From assembly GCA_903908285.1 (NCBI GenBank), contig CAIVRH010000008.1:49228-113227 (forward strand): a stretch of 64,000 nt of DNA, in the 5' to 3' direction. Made by a program: the position numbers and the translations under genes. A model generated the notes under the pieces. The model worked only from the letters and a program-made list of their open reading frames with translations. It was not told the origin of the DNA and did no database searches. Origin of the DNA: an uncultured candidate division Zixibacteria bacterium. GTDB lineage: Bacteria; Zixibacteria; MSB-5A5; SM1-73. Shown here in pieces: positions 25,792-33,978 of the stretch (the first letter of the stretch is position 1; each line of letters opens with the position of its first letter).

Positions 25792-26451
25792 TTGGATAGA
25801 ATACTCAGTCTGCTGATAATCGCACCACCCATTCTTTTTGCTCTTACCGTACACGAGTACGCTCACGGGTGGGTGGCATATAGATTTGGCGATCCCACGG
25901 CAAAAAATGCCGGAAGATTGACTTTAAATCCCCTGTCGCATCTTGATCCTCTCGGTACGATCATGCTCTTTTTAGTCCATCTGGGCTGGGCCAAACCGGT
26001 GCCGGTAAATCCTTACTACCTTCGCCATCCCAAAGAGGATATGGTCTGGGTTTCCTTAGCCGGGCCGGGAGTAAACATGTTGATGGCTTTATTGTGCGGG
26101 CTGATCATCCGGATGATTCATCCTTTATCCCTGTATTTGGAGATGGGTTCTTCGTTCCTCGGTATCCTTGCAACCATGATCGTTTACGGGATGATGATAA
26201 ACCTGATTTTAGCTTTTTTCAACTTGATACCTTTGCCTCCTTTAGATGGTTCTAAAATATTGATGGGACTCCTCCCGGTTAGATTTGAATACCAAATGGC
26301 AAGGCTGGAGCGGGTCGGTCCCTTCCTGCTGATTGGAATCATATTGATCAGTAATTTCGCCAGAGTGCCCATACTCTGGATGATCTTAAGCCCCTTTGTG
26401 AGTTTCTTCTCCTTTCTCTTTGCGGGAGCGGATTTCAGCCGGTTCTTTTAA
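25792..26451 (+). CDS. Site-2-protease-like M50 membrane metallopeptidase
   Basis: Intramembrane zinc protease of the M50 family. The zinc-binding HEYAH (21-25) sits in the first hydrophobic segment, and the third ligand is Asp152 in PPLDGSK. About five membrane helices are visible. The type without CBS or PDZ domains is usual in many phyla; substrate unknown. The start taken is TTG at 25792; no good Shine-Dalgarno is seen and no ATG gives a better one. Confidence 0.88.
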   Translation: MDRILSLLIIAPPILFALTVHEYAHGWVAYRFGDPTAKNAGRLTLNPLSHLDPLGTIMLFLVHLGWAKPVPVNPYYLRHPKEDMVWVSLAGPGVNMLMALLCGLIIRMIHPLSLYLEMGSSFLGILATMIVYGMMINLILAFFNLIPLPPLDGSKILMGLLPVRFEYQMARLERVGPFLLIGIILISNFARVPILWMILSPFVSFFSFLFAGADFSRFF

Positions 26452-26470
26452 GAAACGGGCAGCAGACTTG

Positions 26471-26530
26471 TAGTGAGCGAGCGGACGCTCGCCCCCAGAC
26501 GGGCCCGTCCGGGCGTCTGGGCGAAGCGAA
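26471..26530. repeat. GC-rich palindromic repeat
   Basis: Palindromic elements GCGAGCGGACGCTCGC and CCAGACGGGCCCGTCCGGGCGTCTGG. A related AGACGCCCGCCCGTCTGGGCG stretch is at 48013-48033. Dispersed element in a gap. Confidence 0.6.
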
Positions 26531-26551
26531 TCTATTAAACGGATTCAACGG

Positions 26552-27379
26552 ATGAAAGCACATTCGAATCATCGATTTTTTATACCTTACCTCGGAATCC
26601 GTTTTATTTTAGCAGGTTTTGCTATATATGCTTGGTGTGGACTCTGGATTGCGGGCTGCGCCCCCAAACCCGGTATCTCTTCCCAAATCAGAACACCGGA
26701 AAATGTACTAAAATGTGTACGTGAATATCGAATAGAGTTTACCTCACTGGCTTGTCTTTTGGATCTTCAATTGAAGGGAAAGGAAGCGCGATATTCCGGT
26801 TCGGTGGAGATATATTACCAGGCTCCCGACACGGTTGCATTTTATCCCCGCTCCTTTCTGGGTGTGAATATTTTCGAGGCAACCGGTAAGGGCGACAGTC
26901 TCACCATTTATTTCCCGAAGGAGAACCAATATTTTACCGGAAGCTATTCCGATCTGGAGAATACCCGTTTGTGGAGCTGGAAGATACCTTTCCCGTTGCT
27001 TTTCGAATCGATTACCGGGAAAGAGGGTTTGATGGATCCGGGAGTGAAATATATCACCCGGATGGATAATTTATATGTGTATGGATTTGAAGATGAAAAC
27101 TGGGTAAAAGAGTATTATGTGGATGCTAAAAAGTGCCGATTAACCAAATGCCGGCTAACCCAAAAAAAGGATAAAGAATTTTATCTGATAGAATATAAAA
27201 ACTATAGAAAGCATGATCAAAGCGAGATTCCGAAAGTGGTGAAAATCGTTGCCTCTAACCAGGATAAGGCATCGATAAAATTCCGGGAACGGAAATTCAA
27301 TCTGCAAATTCCCGTAAATAAATTGAAACTAAAGATTCCATTCGACAGCAAAAGGGTGGAACTGAAGCGGAGTGAATAG
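26552..27379 (+). CDS. Outer-membrane lipoprotein, DUF4292/LolB-like
   Basis: Lipoprotein with a lipobox ending at Cys36 (WIAGC). After this, the protein reads as antiparallel beta strands: RIEFTSLACLLDLQLKGKEA, then SVEIYYQAPDTVAFYPRS, then SLTIYFPKENQYFTG. This matches the general layout of the LolB/LolA half-barrel and DUF4292 proteins that carry lipids or lipoproteins. No close function can be assigned. The ATG has no clear Shine-Dalgarno; an internal start is possible, as the stretch before the lipobox is longer than usual. Confidence 0.72.
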   Translation: MKAHSNHRFFIPYLGIRFILAGFAIYAWCGLWIAGCAPKPGISSQIRTPENVLKCVREYRIEFTSLACLLDLQLKGKEARYSGSVEIYYQAPDTVAFYPRSFLGVNIFEATGKGDSLTIYFPKENQYFTGSYSDLENTRLWSWKIPFPLLFESITGKEGLMDPGVKYITRMDNLYVYGFEDENWVKEYYVDAKKCRLTKCRLTQKKDKEFYLIEYKNYRKHDQSEIPKVVKIVASNQDKASIKFRERKFNLQIPVNKLKLKIPFDSKRVELKRSE

Positions 27380-27575
27380 AGAGTAATTCATAAGTATTTT
27401 CAGGGGTGGACGGTTTCCTGCGGTTTTATCAAAGAAAGCTTCAAAAGATAATATATTATTAACCGGGGCAACTGTTGCGTATATTAAAAAGTCTGGAATT
27501 TGGGGTGAGATTGGAGGAATGAAGCCCTTACCCATCCCCAGCGGAGTAGAGCATTATTATTGTTCAGATTAGCCG

Positions 27576-27604
27576 TTGACAAATCCGACCCGGAATAATA
27601 TAAT
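27576..27604 (+). promoter_or_regulatory. Perfect-consensus sigma-70 promoter
   Basis: TTGACA (27576-27581), exactly 17 bp, TATAAT (27599-27604): both hexamers match the consensus at every base. It is about 64 bp upstream of the TMTC-like gene. Strong, unregulated transcription would be expected if the housekeeping sigma factor is typical. Confidence 0.75.
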
Positions 27605-27667
27605 GAAAGATAATCCAGCCGCCGCCGAATGAGTCGGTCGGTTCAGGAATAAAAGGAGAACCTCCAG

Positions 27668-29530
27668 ATGAAAAACAGATGGACGCATTTAGTCTTTATC
27701 GTTTTGATTGCTACAGTCTCGATTTTGGTTTTTTACAAAACAATCAGAACCGGTTTCGTATCGGACGATGTCGAGCTGATATCCGGTAAGGGTGATTTCC
27801 TTAAAAACTGGGATAATCTGAAAACTATTTGGGACAAACCTTTTCCCGCAGCCACCTACGAGCCTATTCCATTTTACCGACCGGTGATAACCTTGGTTAA
27901 TTTCATGAATTATAATTGGCTGGGAAATGCGGCGCATATTTACCACCTGGTGAATGTGGGTTTTCATACATTTAATGCCATCCTTTTATACTTGCTGATA
28001 TTTTTGCTTTTCAAAGATGAATTGCTATCGCTTTTGACCGCTCTTTTTTTCGCGGCTCATCCAATTCATACCAACTCGGTGGTCTGGATATCGGGGCGCA
28101 CCGACGTTATTGCCGGTTTCTTCCTCCTTCTGACTGCAATTATGTTCGTGAAACGGAAGGATTATACCGGAGCATCCAAAACCCTGCTTTTTACCGGATC
28201 GATTATCACTTTTATTTTCGCCCTTTTTTCCAAGGAGATAGCTTTTGTTTTACCACTGTTTCTATTTATCTGGGATTGGATTTCCGAGGAAGGTAGTTTT
28301 AAAAAGAAGATTATCCCGTACCTCCCTTTTGCCGTGGTGACCATCTTATATATGGTTTGGAGGGTCTCGGTTATCGGTAACCTGGGCACCGGGAAACCAT
28401 ATATCTCGACCAACATATTTCAAAAGTTTCTTTCTGTTTTTCCCATATATTTCTATTATTTCAAAAATTTCATCCTGCCGGTCCATCTGAATTTCTCCCC
28501 GCGGGTTTTAGCCATCACCACCATATTCAGCTTAAAGTTCTGGGGAGCACTGATATTCTTTGCGGTGGTTTTTGCTTTGGGGCGGACACTGCGAAAAACT
28601 TCTAAGGAGATCTCCTTCGGCATATTCTGGATTCTGGTGACCTTAATCCCGGTTTTGAATCTGGTTCCGCTCTATGCTTCGGTCAAAGAGTGGTGGGCGT
28701 ATATCCCCTCGATGGGGTTTTGTCTGATTTTAGGAAAAATAGCACTCTGGGGAATAAGTTGGGAAAAAAGCTGGTTCGCTATAAAAATACCCGGAAGAAA
28801 ACATAAAGAGGAACAGCCGGCGGAAATATCACCTCCGCCCGGAGGAGGAATTCCAGTTGCGTCTTCGGAGGGATTGATAGCAGAGGCACTGCCGAAGAAG
28901 AGGTTGGAGTTACCCGAAAGAATAACCATAAAATGGGGATACGTACTTACCCTCTTTTTTGCTTTGATTCTTATCTTCTATGCCTTCACCATCAAAAGCC
29001 GGGCCAGGATCTTCAGAAACGATTATCATCTCTGGGTCAACACCTCGAAGATGGCTCCTTATGATGCGTTGGCTAATAATGCCTACGGGAAAATTCTCAA
29101 AAGGAAAGGGGTGCCGCGCTGGGCCAAGATGGCTTTTCAAAAAGCAGTCGAAGCAGACTCCAATTTTGCCGAGGGGAGGAATAATTTTGGCAGCAGTCTG
29201 GAGATGTCGAATCAGGATGACTCGGCTTTAGTGCAGCTCAAAGCCGCAGTCTGGCTTGATCCCGGCTATGTCGATGCATACAACAATCTGGGAATCCTTT
29301 ATGGCAAGAAGATGGAATATGATTCGTCCGTAATGGCATTCCAGCGCGCGGTAGACTTGGATTCCACATATTATCTTTCCAGCAAAAATTTGGCTATAAC
29401 CTACGGCGACATCGGAAATTTTCCGAAAGCATTGGAGAATTTTGAAAAAGCATTGAGGTTTGCCCCCAATCAGCAGGAAGCGGATGCAATAAAACGGGAA
29501 ATAAATCAAATCAGAGTACGGGGTTATTGA
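27668..29530 (+). CDS. TMTC-like membrane glycosyltransferase with C-terminal TPRs
   Basis: Polytopic membrane protein with the layout of TMTC/PMT-like (DUF1736-related) mannosyltransferases: an Asp-Asp pair after the first helix (SDDVEL, 32-37), YRPV, HLVNVGFHTFNAILLYLL, and the typical FAAHPIHTNSVVWISGRTDV stretch (about 133-152). About ten membrane helices are visible up to residue 435, with a Pro/Gly-rich insert (about 375-415). The C-terminal 150 residues carry three to four TPR repeats. In eukaryotes TMTC proteins O-mannosylate cadherins; bacterial relatives are uncharacterised. ATG with AAGGAG at nine bases. Preceded by a perfect promoter. Confidence 0.82.
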   Translation: MKNRWTHLVFIVLIATVSILVFYKTIRTGFVSDDVELISGKGDFLKNWDNLKTIWDKPFPAATYEPIPFYRPVITLVNFMNYNWLGNAAHIYHLVNVGFHTFNAILLYLLIFLLFKDELLSLLTALFFAAHPIHTNSVVWISGRTDVIAGFFLLLTAIMFVKRKDYTGASKTLLFTGSIITFIFALFSKEIAFVLPLFLFIWDWISEEGSFKKKIIPYLPFAVVTILYMVWRVSVIGNLGTGKPYISTNIFQKFLSVFPIYFYYFKNFILPVHLNFSPRVLAITTIFSLKFWGALIFFAVVFALGRTLRKTSKEISFGIFWILVTLIPVLNLVPLYASVKEWWAYIPSMGFCLILGKIALWGISWEKSWFAIKIPGRKHKEEQPAEISPPPGGGIPVASSEGLIAEALPKKRLELPERITIKWGYVLTLFFALILIFYAFTIKSRARIFRNDYHLWVNTSKMAPYDALANNAYGKILKRKGVPRWAKMAFQKAVEADSNFAEGRNNFGSSLEMSNQDDSALVQLKAAVWLDPGYVDAYNNLGILYGKKMEYDSSVMAFQRAVDLDSTYYLSSKNLAITYGDIGNFPKALENFEKALRFAPNQQEADAIKREINQIRVRGY

Positions 29531-29603
29531 TCTTTAATAATCATCGAACCGCAGTGCCATAACTCCTTATAGTAAAGCAAGCCAATAGTAATTTCGGATC
29601 AAT

Positions 29604-30767
29604 ATGGCAAATTCTGCCTGCTTAAGAGAAGAGCTGGAACAGCAAGAGACGAATTTTTTGGAACCTTTTGCTGCGAAGAGCAAAGAAAGCAAGGGAAGAA
29701 AATACCCGGAGCATGACCACCCTTACCGGACCAACTTTCAGAGAGATCGGGACCGGATAATCCACTCCACCGCTTTCCGCCGGCTCGAATACAAAACCCA
29801 GGTATTCGTAAATCACGAGGGGGACCACTATCGCACCCGGCTGACCCATACCATCGAGGTCGCTCAGATATCCCGTTCCATAGCCCGGGCTTTAAGATTG
29901 AATGAGGATTTGGCCGAAGCTATCGCCCTGGTGCATGACGTGGGACACACCCCCTTTGGACACGCAGGTGAAGATGCTTTAAACGAGATAATGCGGGATC
30001 ATGGCGGTTTTGAACACAACCGGCAAACTCTGCGGGTGGTGGATATTTTGGAGGATAGATATCCCGACTTTCCGGGATTGAATTTGACCTACGAGGTTAG
30101 AGAGGGGATAATAAAACACGAAACCTTATACGACCATCCTATACCCACGGAGTTTTTTCCTAACGAAAAAGCAACCTTAGAATGTCAATTGGTCAATGCG
30201 GCAGATGAGATAGCTTACCATTGCCACGATATAGACGATGGTTTAGCTTCCGATATCTTAAGGGAGGAGGAGCTGAACAAGATAACCATCTGGCATGATC
30301 TGACCGAAAACTTGGAAAAGCGATACACCGAGCTTACCCCGGCTCAAAGACGGCATCAAATGGTACGGATGCTGATTAACTTTGAAGTCTCCGATCTGAT
30401 TGAGCAGACCACCCAAAAAATCAAGCAGTGCCGGATTGAAACTTTAAAGGATGTACGACAGGTTAAAGAGAAGATGGTAAGTTTTACCGATAAAACCAAA
30501 GAGCTAAATAACGAGCTGAAACAGATACTGTTTGACCAGATGTATCGGCATTACCGCATGATTCGGATGGCGGATAAAGCCAAAAGGATCATCAACCAAC
30601 TTTTCCAAGTATACTTGGAAAATTCCGATCAACTTCCCCCTTCCTTCCACCGCCGGCCCAAAGACGATAATAAAATGCAATTGATCTGCGATTACATCGC
30701 CGGAATGACCGACAGATTTGCCCTGCAGGAATACAAAAAGCTATTTGACCCGTTTGAAAGAGTTTGA
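29604..30767 (+). CDS. dGTP triphosphohydrolase-like HD protein
   Basis: HD-superfamily enzyme of the Dgt family, which cleaves dNTPs to nucleoside and triphosphate. Family marks: YRTNFQRDRDRIIHSTAFRR (early), TRLTHTIEVAQIS with the first His, and LVHDVGHTPFGHAGEDAL with the HD pair. At 387 residues it is of the shorter, tetrameric dNTPase type rather than E. coli dGTPase length. Its substrate range cannot be told. Start ATG without a clear Shine-Dalgarno. Confidence 0.92.
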   Translation: MANSACLREELEQQETNFLEPFAAKSKESKGRKYPEHDHPYRTNFQRDRDRIIHSTAFRRLEYKTQVFVNHEGDHYRTRLTHTIEVAQISRSIARALRLNEDLAEAIALVHDVGHTPFGHAGEDALNEIMRDHGGFEHNRQTLRVVDILEDRYPDFPGLNLTYEVREGIIKHETLYDHPIPTEFFPNEKATLECQLVNAADEIAYHCHDIDDGLASDILREEELNKITIWHDLTENLEKRYTELTPAQRRHQMVRMLINFEVSDLIEQTTQKIKQCRIETLKDVRQVKEKMVSFTDKTKELNNELKQILFDQMYRHYRMIRMADKAKRIINQLFQVYLENSDQLPPSFHRRPKDDNKMQLICDYIAGMTDRFALQEYKKLFDPFERV

Positions 30768-31135
30768 TACAACCCGAAAAGGAGTGCACAAGCTTGCTTG
30801 TGCAGCGGAAGCTTTGCTTCCGCAATCCAAAGGTTTTGTTTGACCTGTAACTACGATCCCTTAGCAGGTTGTTTGATTTTAATAGTTGCATCAGGAGCTA
30901 TACTCCTGATGTAATAGAAGGTATCAGGGCTAGGTCCTGACACAACCAGAAAGTTCTAGTATGACAATTTGCTCCACATTTTCAATTAAGTGCATTTCTG
31001 ATATTGACTTTATTTTAATTCTTGATATTGATTGAGAATAAAAGAATCACGATAGGATATTACTTCTCTTGCTTAAGCTAAGATATCAGACTTTACAGAA
31101 AAGAGGATAGAGAAATAATACTACCTCTATTTTTG
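30768..31135. other. Non-coding gap with several palindromic repeats
   Basis: No gene seen. 30781-30803 (GTGCACAAGCTTGCTTGTGC) is a palindrome with a copy at 45101-45125; 30804-30824 (GCGGAAGCTTTGCTTCCGC) is another. 30891-30910 (TCAGGAGCTATACTCCTGA) belongs to the CAGGAGC/GCTCCTG family, and 30923-30947 (CAGGGCTAGGTCCTGACACAAC) has a copy at 49449-49472. The rest is AT-rich. Confidence 0.6.
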
Positions 31136-31750
31136 TTATCTAATTTTTCTAATCAATATTACAAAAAGCGGAGTATATAATAAAAGTGTTAATATGTAAA
31201 GAGCGGTTTGATAAGATGGAATCCAAATTATCACTGGGAACGCTAAAAATAGTTTAATTATTGATAGTACGCTAAAAATAATAGAAGGTAGGAATGAAAT
31301 TACTACGATTAAGATTAATGCTGAATGCTTGTAGTTAAAACTAAGTTTTTTAATTTGTTGAGATTCTATATCATCCCAATAGTGTTGCCACCCAATCCAA
31401 TACTTATCATAATTGTTGGGACTTTCGATACATCTGTATCCAACAATACTGGGGATTCGTTTTTCCTCAATTTCTTCTTTCATGTACTTGCTTATAATCT
31501 CAACATCATGTTGTTCCCAAAGGTAACGAAAAATGAAAGGTAATATAAGAATCGGAAGAACACAGAGAAAGTCTGATATACCATGTATTATTACAAGACC
31601 ATATGCAGCAGAAAGTATAATTATTAAGATATAAAAGAGTTGTAGCTGACGATCAGAACACTTAATTATCTCATTTCTTAAAGCTTCATATTCTTTTAGA
31701 ACTATATTCAATTTGTCTTGTTGTGATATGTCACTTCCAGAATTATTCAT
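31136..31750 (-). CDS. Four-helix membrane protein, function unknown
   Basis: A 204-residue protein with an N-terminal soluble helix (KLNIVLKEYEALRNEIIK, 13-30) and four membrane helices (about 41-60, 62-80, 140-162, 168-200). The layout (an N-terminal cytosolic helix, then two pairs of helices with a charged middle part) is shared by many small uncharacterised proteins that occur alone or beside defence genes. I cannot name the family. The DNA is clearly more AT-rich than the flanking genes, and the gene is opposite in direction to dgt and surrounded by repeats, which suggests acquisition. Confidence 0.6.
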   Translation of the reverse strand: MNNSGSDISQQDKLNIVLKEYEALRNEIIKCSDRQLQLFYILIIILSAAYGLVIIHGISDFLCVLPILILPFIFRYLWEQHDVEIISKYMKEEIEEKRIPSIVGYRCIESPNNYDKYWIGWQHYWDDIESQQIKKLSFNYKHSALILIVVISFLPSIIFSVLSIIKLFLAFPVIIWIPSYQTALYILTLLLYTPLFVILIRKIR

Positions 31751-32227
31751 AAAAAACTCTATAGAATTGTAGAATCTATTATTTATGATTTTCGATTTAC
31801 ATTTTTCTAATATGATGAGTGTTTAATGATAAATTGAAATGAAGATTGCATTGAATACACTTCCCTCCTGTTGTAGTTGATAATTCATGATTATTGAATT
31901 AAAACCTGACCACAAGTATTTTATTTAACTCTATGATCTTTGTAGTTTATACCTGAAAGTCTATTATTAAAAAATCCAACTGATCATTGAAGGTTTGACA
32001 AATTTTAGAAGATCACACAAACAGGATTTTATGCCTTGGATGTGGGTTTACAATTAATCTACCATATCATCATTATACTCGTGAAAAGTTGGTTCCCGTC
32101 ATCATGGAAGAACATGTTGTAAGAGTTTTTTAAATCCCCGCACCGTTGGATTTTATCATCCAGCGGAGACATCGGGCGGATGATAATCCGAAGGGTCCGT
32201 AGGACAATTCGCCCAGGAGCAATGAAT
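31751..32227. other. AT-rich non-coding gap
   Basis: No gene seen. Mostly AT-rich. At 32152-32175 CCGTTGGATTTTATCATCCAGCGG forms an imperfect hairpin, and GGGCGG..CCGCCC-like segments follow (32176-32215). It lies just downstream of the radical-SAM gene on the minus strand and may help end its transcript, but no T-run follows at once. Confidence 0.5.
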
Positions 32228-33682
32228 TTATCCCTTAGCCAGTTGCTTGGTCTTTTCTTTGCTTTTTAATTTTGAGGAGAAAGCTTTAACCTCTTCCAAA
32301 TAACGGCTATTGTGTACTTTCCATTTGATGAGCATCCAGTGACCATAAGAGCGATATAGAAAGTTTTTAAATTTGAACTTTACGCCAGCTTTAATTACCT
32401 GCCAGAGTGAGTAGAATTTGGGCATAGCTTTCAGCATCACTCCAAACTGAAGCTCCCACACCGACATTTTGTTGGGTTTATAAACCACATGATGACCGTC
32501 GTACTGGCTCCAGTCGAAGGAGGTGATGCGATTCTCCGAAACCATTTTCTCATATACCGGCGTGCCGGGAAGAGGAGTCAAGATCACCATCTGAACCGTA
32601 TCGATCTTCCACTTAATGGCTGCTCTTACTGTTTGCATCACCGTATCCCGGTCATCCTGTTCTCCGCCCAGTACAAACATACCGTGAACTTTGATTTTGT
32701 ATTGATGCAGGGTCTGGATGGCCTCTTCCATATCATCCACTACCTGCAGTTTGTTGTATTCCAACAGCGTTTCCGGATTGACCGATTCCAAGCCAATGTA
32801 CAAGACTTTACAGCCGGATTGGCGCATCAGTTGCAGCAACTCCCTATCCTTTACCACGTCCAATCGACTTTGAGCAGTCCAGGATATATGCAGGTCATTT
32901 TCGATCATTAACTCCAAAATCCTTTTGGTTCTCTTTTTATCCGCAGAAAAGTTATCATCATAGAAAAATATCCAGGAATGGGGATATAATTCACGGTAAT
33001 ACTTAATATCCTCGATCACTTTCTCCGGGCTTCTGGTTCGGTATCGATGCCCGAATATCTTGGTGACCGAACAGAAAGTACAGTCAAAGGGGCAGCCTCT
33101 GGAGGTAATGACCGGAAAGATGGATGGATTCTTCCAGCCCTGGATCAAAGACAGATCCGGGGTGGGAAGAGAATCCTGGTCCATAAAAGGGGATCTTTTC
33201 TCATTATGCTGGACCCGGTTTCCTATCTTGTAGGATAATCCCTTGATTTGGGAGATGACATTCGGATCATTTCCGCTCTCCAGCCACGACAAAAGCTCCA
33301 GTATAGTTTCTTCCCCTTCCCCTCTTACCACGAAGTCCGCATGGTGGTCCAGCGCTTCATTCGCCATGAAAGTAACATGCGCTCCGCCCATGACGATGGG
33401 GATGTCTTTTCCCAAAACCTTGGCCTTCTCTTTTATTTTCCGGGCGATCTGGTAAGTTTCGTTAGCAGTGCTGGTGATGGTGGAGAGCATCACCATGTCC
33501 GCAGATAGAACCTCGGACCAATCGATCGGGGTTATGTCGGAGCAGAATATCTTGACCTGGTAACCCTTGTCTCTTAAAACCGTCCCCATGATCGGCAAAC
33601 CCATCCGGGGAAGCTTGAATGCACTGAAGACGTGAAACCCCGGCGGCCCCGGCTCTATCCCTACTATTTTCTTGATTTCCAT
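32228..33682 (-). CDS. B12-binding radical SAM protein
   Basis: Radical SAM enzyme with an N-terminal cobalamin-binding domain (about 1-140, HVFSAFKLPRMGLPIMGTVL and then an MGGAHVTF loop). The 4Fe-4S cluster motif is Cys197-X3-Cys201-X2-Cys204 (RGCPFDCTFC). The C-terminal part has ESVNPETLLEYNK and the VLGGEQDDRDTVMQTV stretch typical of the BchE/HpnJ/methyltransferase-like subgroup. At 484 residues it is of usual length; it could methylate or rearrange a lipid or cofactor, but the substrate is not evident. Preceded on the minus strand by TTGAAA-N18-TATATT (33754-33725). Confidence 0.9.
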   Translation of the reverse strand: MEIKKIVGIEPGPPGFHVFSAFKLPRMGLPIMGTVLRDKGYQVKIFCSDITPIDWSEVLSADMVMLSTITSTANETYQIARKIKEKAKVLGKDIPIVMGGAHVTFMANEALDHHADFVVRGEGEETILELLSWLESGNDPNVISQIKGLSYKIGNRVQHNEKRSPFMDQDSLPTPDLSLIQGWKNPSIFPVITSRGCPFDCTFCSVTKIFGHRYRTRSPEKVIEDIKYYRELYPHSWIFFYDDNFSADKKRTKRILELMIENDLHISWTAQSRLDVVKDRELLQLMRQSGCKVLYIGLESVNPETLLEYNKLQVVDDMEEAIQTLHQYKIKVHGMFVLGGEQDDRDTVMQTVRAAIKWKIDTVQMVILTPLPGTPVYEKMVSENRITSFDWSQYDGHHVVYKPNKMSVWELQFGVMLKAMPKFYSLWQVIKAGVKFKFKNFLYRSYGHWMLIKWKVHNSRYLEEVKAFSSKLKSKEKTKQLAKG

Positions 33683-33724
33683 TCTATCCTTCCGTTAACT
33701 TCCGATAAATTATCAGGCTGTCAG

Positions 33725-33754
33725 AATATACCAATTTACACCAAACAGTTTCAA
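33725..33754 (-). promoter_or_regulatory. Possible promoter of the radical SAM gene
   Basis: Minus strand: TTGAAA (33754-33749), 18 bp, TATATT (33730-33725), 43 bp upstream of the ATG. A TTGACA lies eight bases further upstream. Moderate match only. Confidence 0.4.
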
Positions 33755-33860
33755 TTTGTCAAGCTAATTCCCGATTCAATTACAGAGTTGAATTTCCGGG
33801 TACTGGTATGGGTAGACTTTTTTATTTGAAATGCACCTCTGGGTTTCTATCAGCTTTCAC

Positions 33861-33878
33861 GGGAAATATATATTTCCC
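33861..33878. promoter_or_regulatory. Perfect 18-bp palindrome, candidate operator
   Basis: GGGAAATATATATTTCCC is a perfect palindrome. It lies 19 bp upstream of the -35 element of the helicase promoter, in the divergent region between it and the radical SAM gene. The dyad fits a dimeric repressor or activator site. No matching regulator is in the window. Confidence 0.5.
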
Positions 33879-33897
33879 CTCCCTCATTAAAACCTAT

Positions 33898-33925
33898 TTG
33901 AAATATATACGTTACCTGTTATAAT
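33898..33925 (+). promoter_or_regulatory. Promoter of the uvrD-like gene
   Basis: TTGAAA (33898-33903), 16 bp, TATAAT (33920-33925); start codon at 33979. Good -10, fair -35. No CTGT-N8-ACAG or GAAC-N4-GTTC SOS box is seen beside it. Confidence 0.6.
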
Positions 33926-33978
33926 ATCCGGCAAAGAAAGTTTGGATTTAGTTCATCCAAAGAAAGTCTCAAGGTGAT

